DNA of 64,000 nucleotides from Nemertoderma westbladi (GCA_032718475.1 JAUCBJ010008396.1:1-64000); one strand, 5' to 3'; counted from the stretch's first letter, positions 1 to 11,059 are shown. The notes: generated by a model from the sequence alone, not told the origin. Translations and numbers: made by a program.

Positions 1-845
1 TGACAGGGGCATCCGACAGACTTGTGGCGGTGACAGGGACACCTGACAGACCGGTGACAGGGACATCCGACAGACTGGTGACAGGGACATCCGACCGACT
101 GGTAGCAGTGACAGGGAGAAGGACACCCGACAGACCGGTGACAGGGACACCCGACAGTCTGGTGACAGGGACATCCGATAGACTGGTGGCGGTGACAGGG
201 AGAAGGACATCCGACAGACCAGTAACAGGGACACCCGAAAAACTGGTGACAGGGACACCCAACAGACCGATGACAGGGACACCCGACAGACCGGTGACAG
301 GGACACCCAACAGATTGGTGGCGGTGACAGGGACACCCGACAGATTGGTGGTAGTGACAGGGACACCCGACAAACTTGTGACAGGGACACCCGACAGATT
401 GGTGGCGGTGACAGGGGCTCCCGACAGATTAGTGGCAGTGGCACACGGCAGACTGGTGACAGGGACACCCGACAAACTGGTGACAGGGACATCCGACAGA
501 CTGGTGGCGGTGGTAAGGACACCCGACAGACTGGTGACAGGGACACACGACAGACTGGTGACATGGACACCCGACAAACTGGTGACAGGGACATCCGACA
601 GACTGGTGGCGGTGGCAGGGAAACCCGACATGCTGGTGGCAGCGACACCTGGAAGACTAGTGGCGGGAACACCAGACGGACAGGTGACAGGGACACCTGA
701 CAAACTGGAGAGAGGGACACCCGCTAGACTGGCGACAGGGACATCCGACATGCTGGTAGCGGGGACACACGATAGACTGGTCACAGGGACATCAGACAGG
801 CTGGTCACTGGGACATCCGACAGACTGGACACAGGGACCTCACCA
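1..845. repeat. 24-bp coding minisatellite
   Basis: Tandem units close to GTGACAGGGACACCCGACAG plus ACTG, with occasional longer units carrying an extra GCGGTGACAGGGAGAAG-type block. All length changes are multiples of three, so both the minus-strand frame and one plus-strand frame stay open throughout. Conservation of length modulo three suggests selection on a coding frame, or simply a young array. The array begins before the window. Confidence 0.85.
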
Positions 846-1207
846 GAAAGCAGTGAACTGAATTGAGGTGAAGGCGGACTACCTAGAGGACTATGGAATG
901 TAAGGGAATCTTCCAATATCGTCTCATCTGCATCAACTACAGTGACGTCACCAAAGTTGGATGTACATTCCACGGGTTGAGACAGCGACATTCGTGATAC
1001 GTCGTTGACATTGTCCGGTAGGGACGACATAAGTGGTTGGGAAAACGAGCTTCTGTTCGGATTCCAGGGATTGTCGCATCTTCCTTCCTCCAGTAAGGCG
1101 CAGCTGTCACATGGCCGCCCTCGACACTGACACCTACACCTCGAGGTAGTGCTGCAACGGCCGCCAGCTCGCATCGAATACTGACATTGGCAGCACCGTT
1201 TCGGCAT
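1..1207 (-). CDS. Partial CDS: Cys-rich N-terminus followed by Ser/Thr/Pro 8-residue repeats (runs off window)
   Basis: On the minus strand a reading frame opens at an ATG (complement of 1205-1207), is preceded in frame by a stop, and stays open for about 400 codons to the window edge. Residues 1-45 are very Cys-rich (starting MPKRCCQCQYS, later RCRCQCRGRPCDSC and GRCDNPWNPN), spaced like a small metal-binding cluster. Residues about 46-115 form an acidic, Ser/Pro-rich linker (for example VVDADETILEDS). From about residue 118 the protein is a run of the repeat SLSDVPVT/SLSGVPVT encoded by the 24-bp minisatellite. The opposite strand is also open (24-866) but gives a monotonous VTGTPDRL protein with no non-repetitive domain. 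I do not recognise the family. The frame continues beyond position 1, and introns cannot be excluded. Confidence 0.55.
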   Translation of the reverse strand, partial: MPKRCCQCQYSMRAGGRCSTTSRCRCQCRGRPCDSCALLEEGRCDNPWNPNRSSFSQPLMSSLPDNVNDVSRMSLSQPVECTSNFGDVTVVDADETILEDSLTFHSPLGSPPSPQFSSLLSGEVPVSSLSDVPVTSLSDVPVTSLSCVPATSMSDVPVASLAGVPLSSLSGVPVTCPSGVPATSLPGVAATSMSGFPATATSLSDVPVTSLSGVHVTSLSCVPVTSLSGVLTTATSLSDVPVTSLSGVPVTSLPCATATNLSGAPVTATNLSGVPVTSLSGVPVTTTNLSGVPVTATNLLGVPVTGLSGVPVIGLLGVPVTSFSGVPVTGLSDVLLPVTATSLSDVPVTRLSGVPVTGLSGVLLPVTATSRSDVPVTSLSDVPVTGLSGVPVTATSLSDAPV

Positions 1208-1339
1208 AGCGACCTAGTCGCCCGTTATTGTATTCGTATCCAGAAATAACTCGCGAATAACCGGCGAAAGCTGCCGACTTCCGAGATAGAATAAGGCGCC
1301 AATCAGTCTGGATGTCAAGCCAGTATAGTATGCTCACTA

Positions 1340-3145
1340 CTTATTCTTAAGTACCTGCTCTAAAACAGAAGTAGATCTAATAATAATAATAATAATAATT
1401 AACCCTAAGTCATGAGGCTCTACCTCTAATCTCAGAAATGTTGTGGAATTTCGTACTTTTTGCCCGAATTTACACAAAATGTTTAAACTTACAATCAACT
1501 ACAATAAAACGGATTGTATTTTAATTGGTTCAAATCAGCGTGTCACTTCATCCCCTGAGTTGAAAGTATTTTGCAACAACTCAAAACGGTTAGATCTAGA
1601 ACGGTTAAATACCTAGATGCAGACCTAAACGAATCGAATGTATGACTGACGCAGAGATGGCTGCTAAAATCATCAAAAAAGGTAACAAACAACTCAAGTT
1701 TTGCACTGCAATGCAATGCAATGGTGCGGTATTAGATCAGCAAATGAGATGTCTCCTCTGCAACACCCTCATACAACCACATATGTATATACTACGCAGC
1801 GACCACATATGGTACAGTACCACCCACTATCACAGAAATACAACTATCATCAACTTGCTACGTTGAAGCAGTATCTATGCTTTCAGTTTTACTGACATTG
1901 TGCAGACATTTGAGAAATTAAAACAAACATTTGATTTGATTTTGATGTGGTGTGGCAGTGGGCTTGTGAAAATAGACATGTTGGGGTGGACATCCATTTA
2001 ATTATGTTAACTAACTGTCTCGTTGCAGTCGCCCAAGTACTAGATATTGAAGATGAATAGTTTGTAGCAGCTGCAGGTGCGATTATTAACTGTATCTCCA
2101 ACAAGAGGTATTAGTCCCCTTTCCGCATTCCCGCACTTGATTCGAGAATTGAACGAACCAGGTTGTTCAGACGTCCATAGCATATTGTTCTATGAAGATG
2201 CTAAGCAACTGTCTCCAGTATGGCATCCGACGAAGTGAACTGAGTGCATTTCTAAAGTCTTTAGAAGTACAACATCAGGATTACTTGTTGACGATAGCAC
2301 CGACCACCCGGGATTGGATTTAATAACTCCAATGTTGAACGATTTAGATTGACAAGTTTTAGAAATATCCAACGTTTCACTGCGTCATAATCGCGCGTTT
2401 GCAATAGTGGTGAGGAATTTATGGGTCAAAACGGATTCAGAGAGAAATTGATGAGAATTATTGTCCCTCTGACCCATTGGAGATTGGCCGTAAACAACTA
2501 AAATATTGACTTAATGTAACATATCAATATGATTCGACTCAATGGAATCCCTATTTACTTATACTTAATGCAACATGTTGTTTAGCAACATCTAAATAAT
2601 GAAGCTGGACATGGTGTATAGTGGCAGCTAAAGTTCAAGGTCCTTCCTTCTCATGAAATGTAATTTAGTTATTAATGAAAGTAAATAAAATCCCTACCAC
2701 CCGACCCTATACCGGATCTACGAATGAAAGATCTTCTGATTCGAACTTCCAGTTTCTGAAGGTGCGATAGAATTGTGCAATAAATATACTATCTATAGGT
2801 CAGCTGATAGCAGATAACAGTTTTAAACAAATAAGTTAATCTTAGGGACGAAGTTTGAGTTGCGACACCAATAATCACAGTGGTGATGTATTTATTATAG
2901 TGTTCGGGACAATAATGAGATATTGCTTGTAATCTTTGATATCTTATATATATATTTAGTATTGAATATTACAAATTAAATTCATTAAGAATTGTTAGAA
3001 ACATTTATAAATACATAAAAATTGATTTTAGATATATATTATTTAATATATTAATTACATTGATATTTATTTATAACGCAGGCGTTATTTATATCATTCT
3101 GTTTAACTTTGTCGTAAAATTTTGTAGAAACAGATAACGATTGTG
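1340..3145. other. Intergenic/unassigned stretch, one possible decayed coding segment
   Basis: No confident gene. There is an ATA/TAA microsatellite at about 1378-1400. A reading frame on the plus strand from about 2107 to 2455 reads like protein (LIRELNEPGCSDVHSILFY, later PGLDLITPMLNDLD) but has two internal stops (near 2239 and 2350), so it may be a decayed coding fragment. The rest is AT-rich with no recognisable feature. Confidence 0.4.
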
Positions 3146-3149
3146 TGAA

Positions 3150-5125
3150 ATTTCTACTACTACTAGGTCGAGCGAACTCGGACAGTGGAAATGAGATCCT
3201 TCCAGGCTTCCCGATTCTCCATAGTTGTCGCAATTTCGTTTCTCCTAAGTTCAGTATCCCTTTCAAGTTGATCTATATATGTTATGGCCGGTCGTCCACG
3301 ACTACGCTTTCCATGAGTTACGAAAGTAGATCTGGTATGACCTCGTCTTTACTTCGCCAGCAGTGCCCACTGAATCTTAATCTGCGTTCACGGAGGGTGG
3401 TTGATACAGGTGGTATTGTACCATAAAACTCGGCGTTTGTCATGTGTTGTCTCCAGCTGATGTTTAGGGCTGCCCTTAGTAGTCTTGTGTAGCAACCATC
3501 AATTCGTTGTTCAAGTGATTTAGTCAGTGTCCAGGTCTCACCCCCATATAAAAATACACTTTCCACTGTGGCTCGAAAGAACTTAGTCTTCAGGTGCCTG
3601 GAGAGATCTGGTTTCCAGATGGTATCCATTTTTGATAGAGCTACCCAAGCCTTTGCTTTCCTAACTTCTATGTCCTTTTTGCTACTCTCTATCCATGATC
3701 CAAGGTACTGGAAGTCATCGACCTTCCTTAGTTGATTATTATCAATGGTTGTCAACTTTCCATCAACATTAAAGGTCATGAATTCGGTCTTTGTAGCATT
3801 TATATGCAATCCAACCTCCTTAGCAGCCCTCTCCACTTTATTTAGTAGAAGCTGTGCATCTACTAGGGTATTAGAGAGCAGGGCGATGTCATCCGCAAAG
3901 TCGGTGTCTGTGACTGTAGTTGCCGGATATCTACTACTTCTGCGTTCTTGAAGTGTGAATCCCAGGTCTTCACCCTTTGTGGCCGTCCTCATTGCGTAAT
4001 CCAGCACAATTACAAATAGTAATGGTGCTAATATGTCACCTTGCAGTACGCCAGCCAGGATTGAGAAAAACTCAGTTTCACCATCTGGTGAGAGTACCTG
4101 CGCTTCTGTGTCACAATATAACAATCCAATGCCAGCAACAATTACTTCTGGTATTCCATAAGCTCTTAGGATTTCAAGCATTTTACCTCTATGGATGGAG
4201 TCGAATGCCTTCTTGAAGTCCACAAAAGTCATGACAGCGGGGAGATTCTTTGACTTAATTCCTTCAATCAGTCTCCGTAGTGCAAGTATCTGAGCTATTG
4301 TTGATCTACTTGGTCGAAATCCGTTTTGGCTCTTACGCAGTAGTTTCTCTATGTGAGGCTTCTAATCCTATATAGAATCATTTTATTGTATATTTTGGCA
4401 GCTACCACAAGCAGACAGATCCCACGATAGTTTGTTGGTATGCCGAGGTCTCCTTTCTTGGGGAGAGGCTTTAGTTGACCTTTAGTCCAAATTGGTGGTG
4501 GCTTTTCCCCTTTTAACATCCGGTTGCAAACATTCAATAATGGTCTGTTTAGCACTCCGGTTTTCCATACCTCCGCTGGGATTTCATCTAATCCACTCGC
4601 TTTATTATTGGACATGCTTTTAATGCTTCTTTGGAGTTCGGCAGGTGTGAAGTCCCCTGTTTCTATAGGTAGTGTCTTGTCATATATTTTCCTTGTAGGG
4701 CTGACCTCGATGTTTGGCGGCTGCCCAAGCAAGTTGCTGAAGTGATTTTTCCACTTCCCAACACGTTCTTCAGGACTATCGGCTTTGAGGCGCGCCTTTG
4801 CACAACTTTTCCGACCAGATACCTCATTTACAGTTTGCCAGGTAAGTCTTGATTGTTGCTGTATGTGAGCAGTTGTAATTGCTTCAGTTTTATCCTGTAT
4901 GTACTTTTCCTGGCTGATGTTGTAGGCCAATTTAAGATCGTCCTTAGCTTTCTCAACCTTGTTAATGTTTTCGGTTGTTGGTTGTTCGGTTTTAACTTTG
5001 TAGGCTATCTTAAGATCTTCTCTCTTACAAGTAACCTCAGAGTTTTGCCATGGCACATATTGTTTTCGTTTGGGTTTCTGGGGGATATGCCTCTTAGCTG
5101 ATTCCTTGTGTGAAATTAAGACATA
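3150..5125 (-). mobile_element. RTE-like non-LTR retrotransposon, 5'-truncated copy
   Basis: A minus-strand reverse-transcriptase fragment ending at about 3154-3170 in a CTACTACTACTAGGTCG block, the complement of a (TAG)n tail. A second family copy on the plus strand ends in the same way (CGATCCTAGTAGTAG at 10661-10682), so this is the true 3' end. The endonuclease domain is absent, as expected for 5' truncation during target-primed insertion. The element lies upstream of the first recognised exon of the Cys-rich gene. Confidence 0.85.
3318..5120 (-). pseudogene. Reverse transcriptase of RTE-like element, frameshifted
   Basis: Two minus-strand frames make one RT. The upstream part (5056 to 4349) holds the pre-RT linker and the first RT block (NYRGICLLVVAAKIYNKM). 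The downstream part (4232 to 3318) holds FVDFKKAFDS, LQGDILAPLLF and the catalytic FADDIALLS motif, followed by the conserved C-terminal RRLRFSGHCWR region. The reading frame shifts by one base near 4352-4360, just after IRS, so this copy is inactive. It belongs to the same broad clade as the 869-codon ORF at 8026-10635 but is clearly diverged from it, so at least two subfamilies are present. Confidence 0.85.
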
Positions 5126-5353
5126 TTATATTAATCATATCAATAATGATAATAATTAAATTATGTCTATAAACTGATTTATATTATCTATCATGCTGTC
5201 ATCCAATGAGTTTCCTATATTTATTCATTTATTAAATGCGTCATTAGTATTTAATGACTTTAATGGCAGAGAGACGCCATTTGACTTATTATTTAATACA
5301 ATATTTAGTGTTTCTGTTAATACTGTTGATCATCAATTCCAGCGATATCTCAG

Positions 5354-5452
5354 GAAGTCAACATTTAAGAGAGGCTTTGAAAAACCCTAATGATTGCAAC
5401 AATTTCACTGACATATGTATTGTCTGTAAACCTGGGTTCTTCTCAAATGACA
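5354..5452 (+). CDS. Exon, GCC2/GCC3-like repeat (first recognised)
   Basis: Acceptor CTCAG at 5349-5353, donor ACA|GTAAGT at 5453. Read in the gene phase it gives ALKNPNDCNNFTDICIVCKP then GFFSNDS, the C..C..G.F......G half-repeat typical of the family, with one N-glycosylation sequon. It ends in phase 1 and so joins the exon at 28559. It is separated from that exon by a 23.1-kb intron full of transposons, so other exons may have been missed. Confidence 0.6.
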
Positions 5453-5599
5453 GTAAGTAAGTACAGTAGGAATATGTTGCATTTTGCATTAATTTATATC
5501 AGATAAGGGATCAGCTATACCCACCCTTACCTTTATGAACGGTATGGATTCCATATGTGGCCTCTGGTTTGCCGTTCTGATCGCTTTATTGGAGTTCAA

Positions 5600-5680
5600 C
5601 TATTTAGGCTTAGGGCAGCAGTAAAACCAGCTCTTACTGCTAAGGACAGCAAATCTCTGGAGCAATAGGCTGCCACTGGA
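5600..5680 (+). mobile_element. Short RTE-like fragment
   Basis: The sequence around GGGCAGCAGTAAAACCAGCT and GACAGCAAATCTCTGG matches the segment of the RTE ORF at about 10203-10282 (AGAGCAGCAGTAGTTCCAGT, GACACCAAATCTCTGG). A tiny decayed remnant of the same family, on the plus strand. Confidence 0.6.
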
Positions 5681-6284
5681 GAGCCAAAGGCTCGACAGAG
5701 TCTTATGAGGAATAAATAATGCAGCCTTTTTAATGGAACTTAGCAAACTAAAATAAACACCAAAGTAAAACCTCATAAGATAGCATTATATCGCCAGTGG
5801 TCAGAAGTAGGCACTTTGCTTTGATCTTTTTTAGGTGGTTTTTTAAAGGATTTTTCCAGGAGAACGGCGAAAGCTAGAACGATTCTGTTTGCGCGATCTT
5901 ATAGATGTCCCGAGCGCGCACAGCAGAGAAATATTTGGCAAAAATCTGTTAATTAATTAATTAGTAATTAGCGATTAAAGATTTCTAATTGATTTTTCTC
6001 GAAAAATATTTGGTTTTTCCCCTAGCAACGGTGTTTTTTTTTGTTCATCTCGGTAAGATCTAAAAAAAGTTCAGTCATCGCTATGGCCCTCCTATTACTG
6101 TTAATTAGTACTAATTAGCCGAAAACTAATTAGCGTCGTAACTCGAAAACACTAAGAGCTATGAAAAAACGTAACATCACAAAGTTGTTCGGAATTTTAT
6201 TCTACACAAAAAAGTCTCTGGCGCCGATGCCGTATCTCCTACTGTTAATTAGTAATTAACTAATTACTTAATTACCTAATTGGC

Positions 6285-6313
6285 GGGGGGGGCTTTGCCC
6301 CCCCCCCCCCCCC
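6285..6313. repeat. G8-loop-C16 homopolymer hairpin
   Basis: A run of eight G, a CTTTG loop and sixteen C make a near-perfect hairpin inside AT-rich intronic DNA. The flanks are rich in TTAATTA words. No gene is seen from 5460 to 6950 apart from the RTE fragment. Confidence 0.8.
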
Positions 6314-6952
6314 GTCCCCCAAATCCTTATTCACAAGGTGTATCAAAGCTGTTTACTATTTTACAAATGATAATTACTCTAAAATCTTTTGAATCGAACT
6401 AATTAACGATTTTACTAATTAGTAAACGCAATAATTTTTATTGTCCGTTTAAATCCTTTTTTTGTCCTTTTTTTTTGATTTTTTATGTCCTCCAAAAGTC
6501 TAATGTTAGGTCCCATGCTACCGGTTTCTCTACTGCTGTTCTCTCAGGCTATCAGTACCGGTATTAGTATATATAGCACTATTTTGCTGTATTGTATGTA
6601 CAGATGTAGGTATAAAGCAGGTATTTCTGTATTTTAGTACCGGTACCGGCACCGGTACTGCTATAGGCCTACTGTGTAGCCTACCATTTAAATACGGTAA
6701 TGGTAGGCCTACCGGTTGTGCTAATAAATTTTAAATAATTGATAGGCCAAACTGGATTGCAGGATTGTGGAAAATGTGGATATACCTTTCACATAATTTA
6801 GGCCTACTGTATTACTCTGTATTATTTTTATAATCAATAATGTATCATGAATACTGTCTGAGTAGTGTTACGGATAACCTGCTCCTTTCCCTAATTTGGG
6901 TTAAATATAGTGTTACGGATAGCGGCACCACTACTTCCAACAGCACAGAAGG

Positions 6953-7545
6953 CCCGCCTCTGTAACCTGCCCCTTTCCCTCAATTAGTTAAATGATCGTT
7001 TATTGTTTTGGTTAGATAATCCCGCCTCTGTAACCTCCTCCTTTCCCTCAATTGGTAATGTTATCGTTTATTGTTTTGGTTAGAAAATCCCGTCTCTGTA
7101 ACCGGCTCCTTTCCCTCAATTAGTTAAATGATCGTTTATTGTTTTGGTTAGAAAATCCCGCCTCTGTAACCTTCCCCTTTCCCTCAATTAGTTAAATGAT
7201 CGTTTATTGTTTTGGTTAGAAAATTCCGCCTCTGTAACCTGTCCCTTTCCCTCAATTAGTTAAATGATCGTTTATTGTTTTGGTTAGAAAATCCCGCCTC
7301 TGTAACCTGCTCCTTTCCCTCAATAAGTTAAGTGATCGTTTATTGTTTTGGTTAGAAAATCCCGCCTCTGTAACCTGCTCCTTTCCCTCACTTAGTTAAG
7401 TGATCGTTTATTGGTTTGGTTAGAAAATCCCGTCTCTGTAAACCTGCTCCTTTCCCTGATTTGGTAAAGTGACTGTTTATTGTTTTGGTTAGAAAACTCG
7501 GCATTAACCTGCTCCTTTCCATCAATTGGTAATTGTTTTTGGCTA
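6953..7545 (+). repeat. 68-bp tandem repeat, about 8-9 copies
   Basis: Units start CCCGCCTCTGTAACCTGC and end GTTTTGGTTAGAAAAT, spaced at 68 bp (6953, 7021, 7089, 7157, 7225, 7293, 7361, 7429). The same unit occurs singly at 31400-31470, 48055-48125 and, diverged, 57485-57530, so the tandem array is a local amplification of part of a dispersed repeat. Confidence 0.9.
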
Positions 7546-7869
7546 TAAAATGAGTGTTTTGCTACGTCATGTGGTAATCGATTATCGACAACAACCACAA
7601 ACTATTAAATATAGAGTCTTTTTACCACAGGCGCATATGGAAATCTATCTCATAGTCTATAAATCATGGAATCATGGAATGTTTTGGCACAGGCATAGTG
7701 AAATCAACTGTCTGACAGTCCAGAAATCAGCAGTCTGACAGTTTGAAGAAATACATACATAAAAAGTCATTAAAAGGACAATAAAAGTCATTAAAAGGAC
7801 AACAAAAGTCATTATGCATAATTCGTAAAAAAAAATGACAAAAAAAGTCAAATAAAAGGACATAAAAAA

Positions 7870-10682
7870 TCACTGCCATTAGTAAAGTTCCCCAAATTAA
7901 TTAATAAATTATCCAATCCGGCTGCAATTATTAATACAGCTGATTCATCAGCCTGGTTTGATGAACTTGATGAAATCATAAAGTCAGTAGTTGCTGTATG
8001 CCAACTGTATGCTAATTGCTGTAAGGTGGTTCTGATTGTGTGCTACTCTCCAACTAGTGTTGCCCCTGTAGAGGAGGTGGAAAATTTCTACCACAATCTA
8101 CAAGCAGCTACTGATGGAGTGGATCAGCATGCATTCTTAACATTCCTGGGAGACTTTAATGCAAGTCTGCATCAATCACCTACATCGCCCTGGGTCTATA
8201 GCAATAGTGTTAACCGAAATTCTGTCCATCTTCAGGATTTTATCTCTGGAAATGGATTGTTTTCGGCTGGAACCCAGTTCAAGAAGCGAACTGGAAAGCT
8301 ATGGACTCATAGTGGACCCAGTGGTCACAAGTCCCAGATAGACCATATTCTGTTTCGTAGGAAATACAGGAGCTCTATACAAGACTGTAATGCATTTACA
8401 CTTCGACCCTTCTCCAGTGATCACCGCCTTATTGTGGCCAAGGTAAGACTTAGTCTGCGTGCTAGCAGAACAACGAAATCTGCCTTGCCGCGGCATGACT
8501 GGTCCTCTCTGTTGCAACAGCCAAGTGTGAGATCCAGCTTCACACTACAGCTGAGCAACAGGTATGAGGCTCTTGCCTCTGAGGCGGCAGATCACTGTGA
8601 GGGCTATACTGCCTTTACAGAAGCAGTTAAGTTAGCAGCTGCAGAAACAGTTCCTGTATACCCTCGAAACAGGAAAAGGGCCCCCTGGACTGACAACAAA
8701 ATTCAGAAGTGCCGAAATGACCTTCATAAGGCGCAGAAAGAGTCCCGACTCAAACAGACTACAGCGGCCAAGAATGCAGTTAAGGCTGCATCTAGGTCCC
8801 TGAACAGGCAGTACTCTGTTAATCTACAGGAGCTAATAAACCAACAGGTTGATGCCATCAATGATGCTGACGACAGCAGGCAATCATCCCAGGCATGGAA
8901 ATCAATCAATCTGCTTACTGGGCGGAAAAGCCAACCAACCACCAAGGTTAAGGCTGAATCACCAGCCGATCGCCTCAATGGTTGGAAAGCCCATTTTGAA
9001 AAGCTCCTCAATAATGACAGGGTATTGCCTGATAACTTTATAGAAGTAAAAGTGTCTGAGTCTGTACTCCCAGATATTCCCATTGGCGATATCTCCTTTG
9101 CAGAAGTGAAGGCTGCTGCAAAGAGCATTAAGACCAATCGTGCCAGTGGAGTAGATGGTGTTCCCCCTGAGGTCTTTAAAATACCTGAGTGTTTAAAGCT
9201 CATCTATCCCATCATAGTAGACATGTACCGAACAACAAGAGTCCCACAAGAAATGAAAACAAATAAGTTGGTGCCAGTTCCCAAGAAGGGCAACCTAACA
9301 CTCTATGGTTCTTTTCGGGGAATCTCATTGATCTCGATTGCTGCAAAGCTATACAATAGGATTCTATTAAATCGCATCAGGGATCCCATTGAGAGACTGC
9401 TCCGTGGAAATCAGAATGGGTTCCGTAAAGGTCGTGGGACCATGGAGCCCATTTTGGCACTTAGAAGGATAATTGAAGAATTATCAAAAAAGAAAGACAG
9501 GCATCTGGCTGTTATCTTTGTTGACTTCTTCAAGGCCTTTGATTCAGTCTCTCGCTCACGTATGTTCAGCATACTTTCATTATATGGGATTCCTGATGAA
9601 ATTATTGCAGCAATCAGATCAGTATACGATGGTTCGACAACATTTGTGTCTACTGTTGACGGTGACACAGAACCATTTGAAGTGTTATGGGGCGTCCTCC
9701 AAGGAGACACACTTGCACCATTCTTGTTCATTATTGTGGTTGACTATGTTCTACGCATGTCCTTAGATCATCATAATGATGATGGGGTGATGATAACTCC
9801 ACCTACTGGCTCCAGAAGTCGAGGAAATCCTGCCAAGTACCTAACTGATCTAGACTTTGCTGATGACTTAGGAGTACTCTCAGAATCATTAGAGGGAGCC
9901 CAACGGCTCCTCAGCTCATTAGAACATGCTGCTTCTAGTGTTGGTCTTTTTATTAACTCCAGAAAGACCAAAATTCTGACCGTTAACTTTGAAAGTCCTC
10001 AGCAAGTCTCTGAACGGGTGAGCATAAGCTCAAAGGATGGTATGCTTGAGCATGTGGACGACTTCTGTTACCTGGGATCATGGATCCGGAAGTCAGGTGA
10101 GGACCTTCGAATACGTAAGGGAAAGGCATGGGCAGCCTTGAATAGGCTTTCCAAGATTTGGAAATCACCGAGAATTAATCGGAAACTTAAGGTCCGATTA
10201 TTTAGAGCAGCAGTAGTTCCAGTACTCCTCTACGGGAGTCCATGCTGGGCTCTAACTGCTGATGACACCAAATCTCTGGATGGCTCATTCACAAGAATGC
10301 TACGCCGGGTTCATTGTGTCAAGTACAATGCACACATCTCCAACCAGACGCTATATAACATTGGAGGTGTCTCATTGGTTCCCCCAAGCTTGACACTAGA
10401 ACAAAATCGCCTCCGCTTTGCAGGACATTGCTTTCGCCGTGAGGACCAGCCAGTGCATAATCTTGTACTTTGGCAGCCTCATGGAGTGAATAAGCATGGT
10501 GGACAGCCCATGACTTTCTTGAGACGCATCTTAAAGGACACTGGCCTTAAAGATGCAGATGATCTAGCAAATGTCATGGGTGATAGGGAGTTGTGGCGGT
10601 GCAATTTTGTTGACAAGCCGGCACAGCATTCTTAAAAATGCAGCTGCAATGCAGCATGCCGATCCTAGTAGTAGTAGTAGTA
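7870..10682 (+). mobile_element. RTE-like non-LTR retrotransposon with intact RT ORF, 5'-truncated
   Basis: Ends in CGATCCTAGTAGTAGTAGTA at 10661-10682, the same 3' terminus as the minus-strand copy near 3154. The left end is not sharp: the ORF can be read back in frame to about 7870, but the N-terminal half of the APE endonuclease is missing. Low-complexity AAAAGTCATTAAAAGGAC repeats lie just upstream (7755-7870). It sits in the large intron of the Cys-rich gene, in the same orientation. Confidence 0.85.
8026..10635 (+). CDS. Endonuclease/reverse transcriptase of RTE-like element
   Basis: An 869-codon open frame with no internal stop, entered at a non-ATG codon because the true N-terminus is lost. 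Residues about 1-145 are the C-terminal half of an APE-type endonuclease (GDFNAS, IDHILF, SSDHRLIVAK). The RT follows from about residue 410: KNGNxT-like linker, SFRGISLISIAAKLYNRI, NGFRKGRGT, FVDFFKAFDSV, VLQGDTLAPFLF and catalytic FADDLGVLS. The C-terminus carries the RLRFAGHCFR motif common in this clade. It would copy its own RNA by target-primed reverse transcription. The intact frame suggests a recent insertion. Confidence 0.88.
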   Translation: MVLIVCYSPTSVAPVEEVENFYHNLQAATDGVDQHAFLTFLGDFNASLHQSPTSPWVYSNSVNRNSVHLQDFISGNGLFSAGTQFKKRTGKLWTHSGPSGHKSQIDHILFRRKYRSSIQDCNAFTLRPFSSDHRLIVAKVRLSLRASRTTKSALPRHDWSSLLQQPSVRSSFTLQLSNRYEALASEAADHCEGYTAFTEAVKLAAAETVPVYPRNRKRAPWTDNKIQKCRNDLHKAQKESRLKQTTAAKNAVKAASRSLNRQYSVNLQELINQQVDAINDADDSRQSSQAWKSINLLTGRKSQPTTKVKAESPADRLNGWKAHFEKLLNNDRVLPDNFIEVKVSESVLPDIPIGDISFAEVKAAAKSIKTNRASGVDGVPPEVFKIPECLKLIYPIIVDMYRTTRVPQEMKTNKLVPVPKKGNLTLYGSFRGISLISIAAKLYNRILLNRIRDPIERLLRGNQNGFRKGRGTMEPILALRRIIEELSKKKDRHLAVIFVDFFKAFDSVSRSRMFSILSLYGIPDEIIAAIRSVYDGSTTFVSTVDGDTEPFEVLWGVLQGDTLAPFLFIIVVDYVLRMSLDHHNDDGVMITPPTGSRSRGNPAKYLTDLDFADDLGVLSESLEGAQRLLSSLEHAASSVGLFINSRKTKILTVNFESPQQVSERVSISSKDGMLEHVDDFCYLGSWIRKSGEDLRIRKGKAWAALNRLSKIWKSPRINRKLKVRLFRAAVVPVLLYGSPCWALTADDTKSLDGSFTRMLRRVHCVKYNAHISNQTLYNIGGVSLVPPSLTLEQNRLRFAGHCFRREDQPVHNLVLWQPHGVNKHGGQPMTFLRRILKDTGLKDADDLANVMGDRELWRCNFVDKPAQHS

Positions 10683-11054
10683 TGCCATTACTGACTAAAA
10701 CTATATACCAAACACCTCTTGCCGGTAGCTACCTCCGCAGTCTGTAGTGAGCACCGGTGCAGGTATGGTAGGCCTACATGTTGGGCATATATAGTGGAGG
10801 TTCTTTTGGCAGATAGGCCTAGTCAAAACGTTACATCAGATGCCGTATTTTAGTCAAAACGTACCCTATTTTCATATAGTTGAGTATTGTGAATACAGAA
10901 ATATCCAAGTACTCCTGTACTTAGTATACCCATCTGCCCATGTACAGTAACTGGCTGACAGTTACCCTTAGTTTGTAGGCTATAGATGATTGACATTTCT
11001 AGCAATGTTCTTAACGTAGGCATTTTACTGGAAGTTATTAATATCATAGTCAAA

Positions 11055-11059
11055 AAACT
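11055..11059. repeat. Target site duplication AAACT (left)
   Basis: AAACT directly precedes the left LTR at 11060 and recurs directly after the right LTR at 24788-24792. Five base pairs is the usual duplication for BEL/Pao integrases. Confidence 0.85.

Noticed and set aside
24-866. Plus-strand 280-codon ORF of VTGTPDRL repeats
   Set aside because: It reads the minisatellite only; the opposite strand has a longer frame with non-repetitive sequence, so the plus frame is taken as a shadow.
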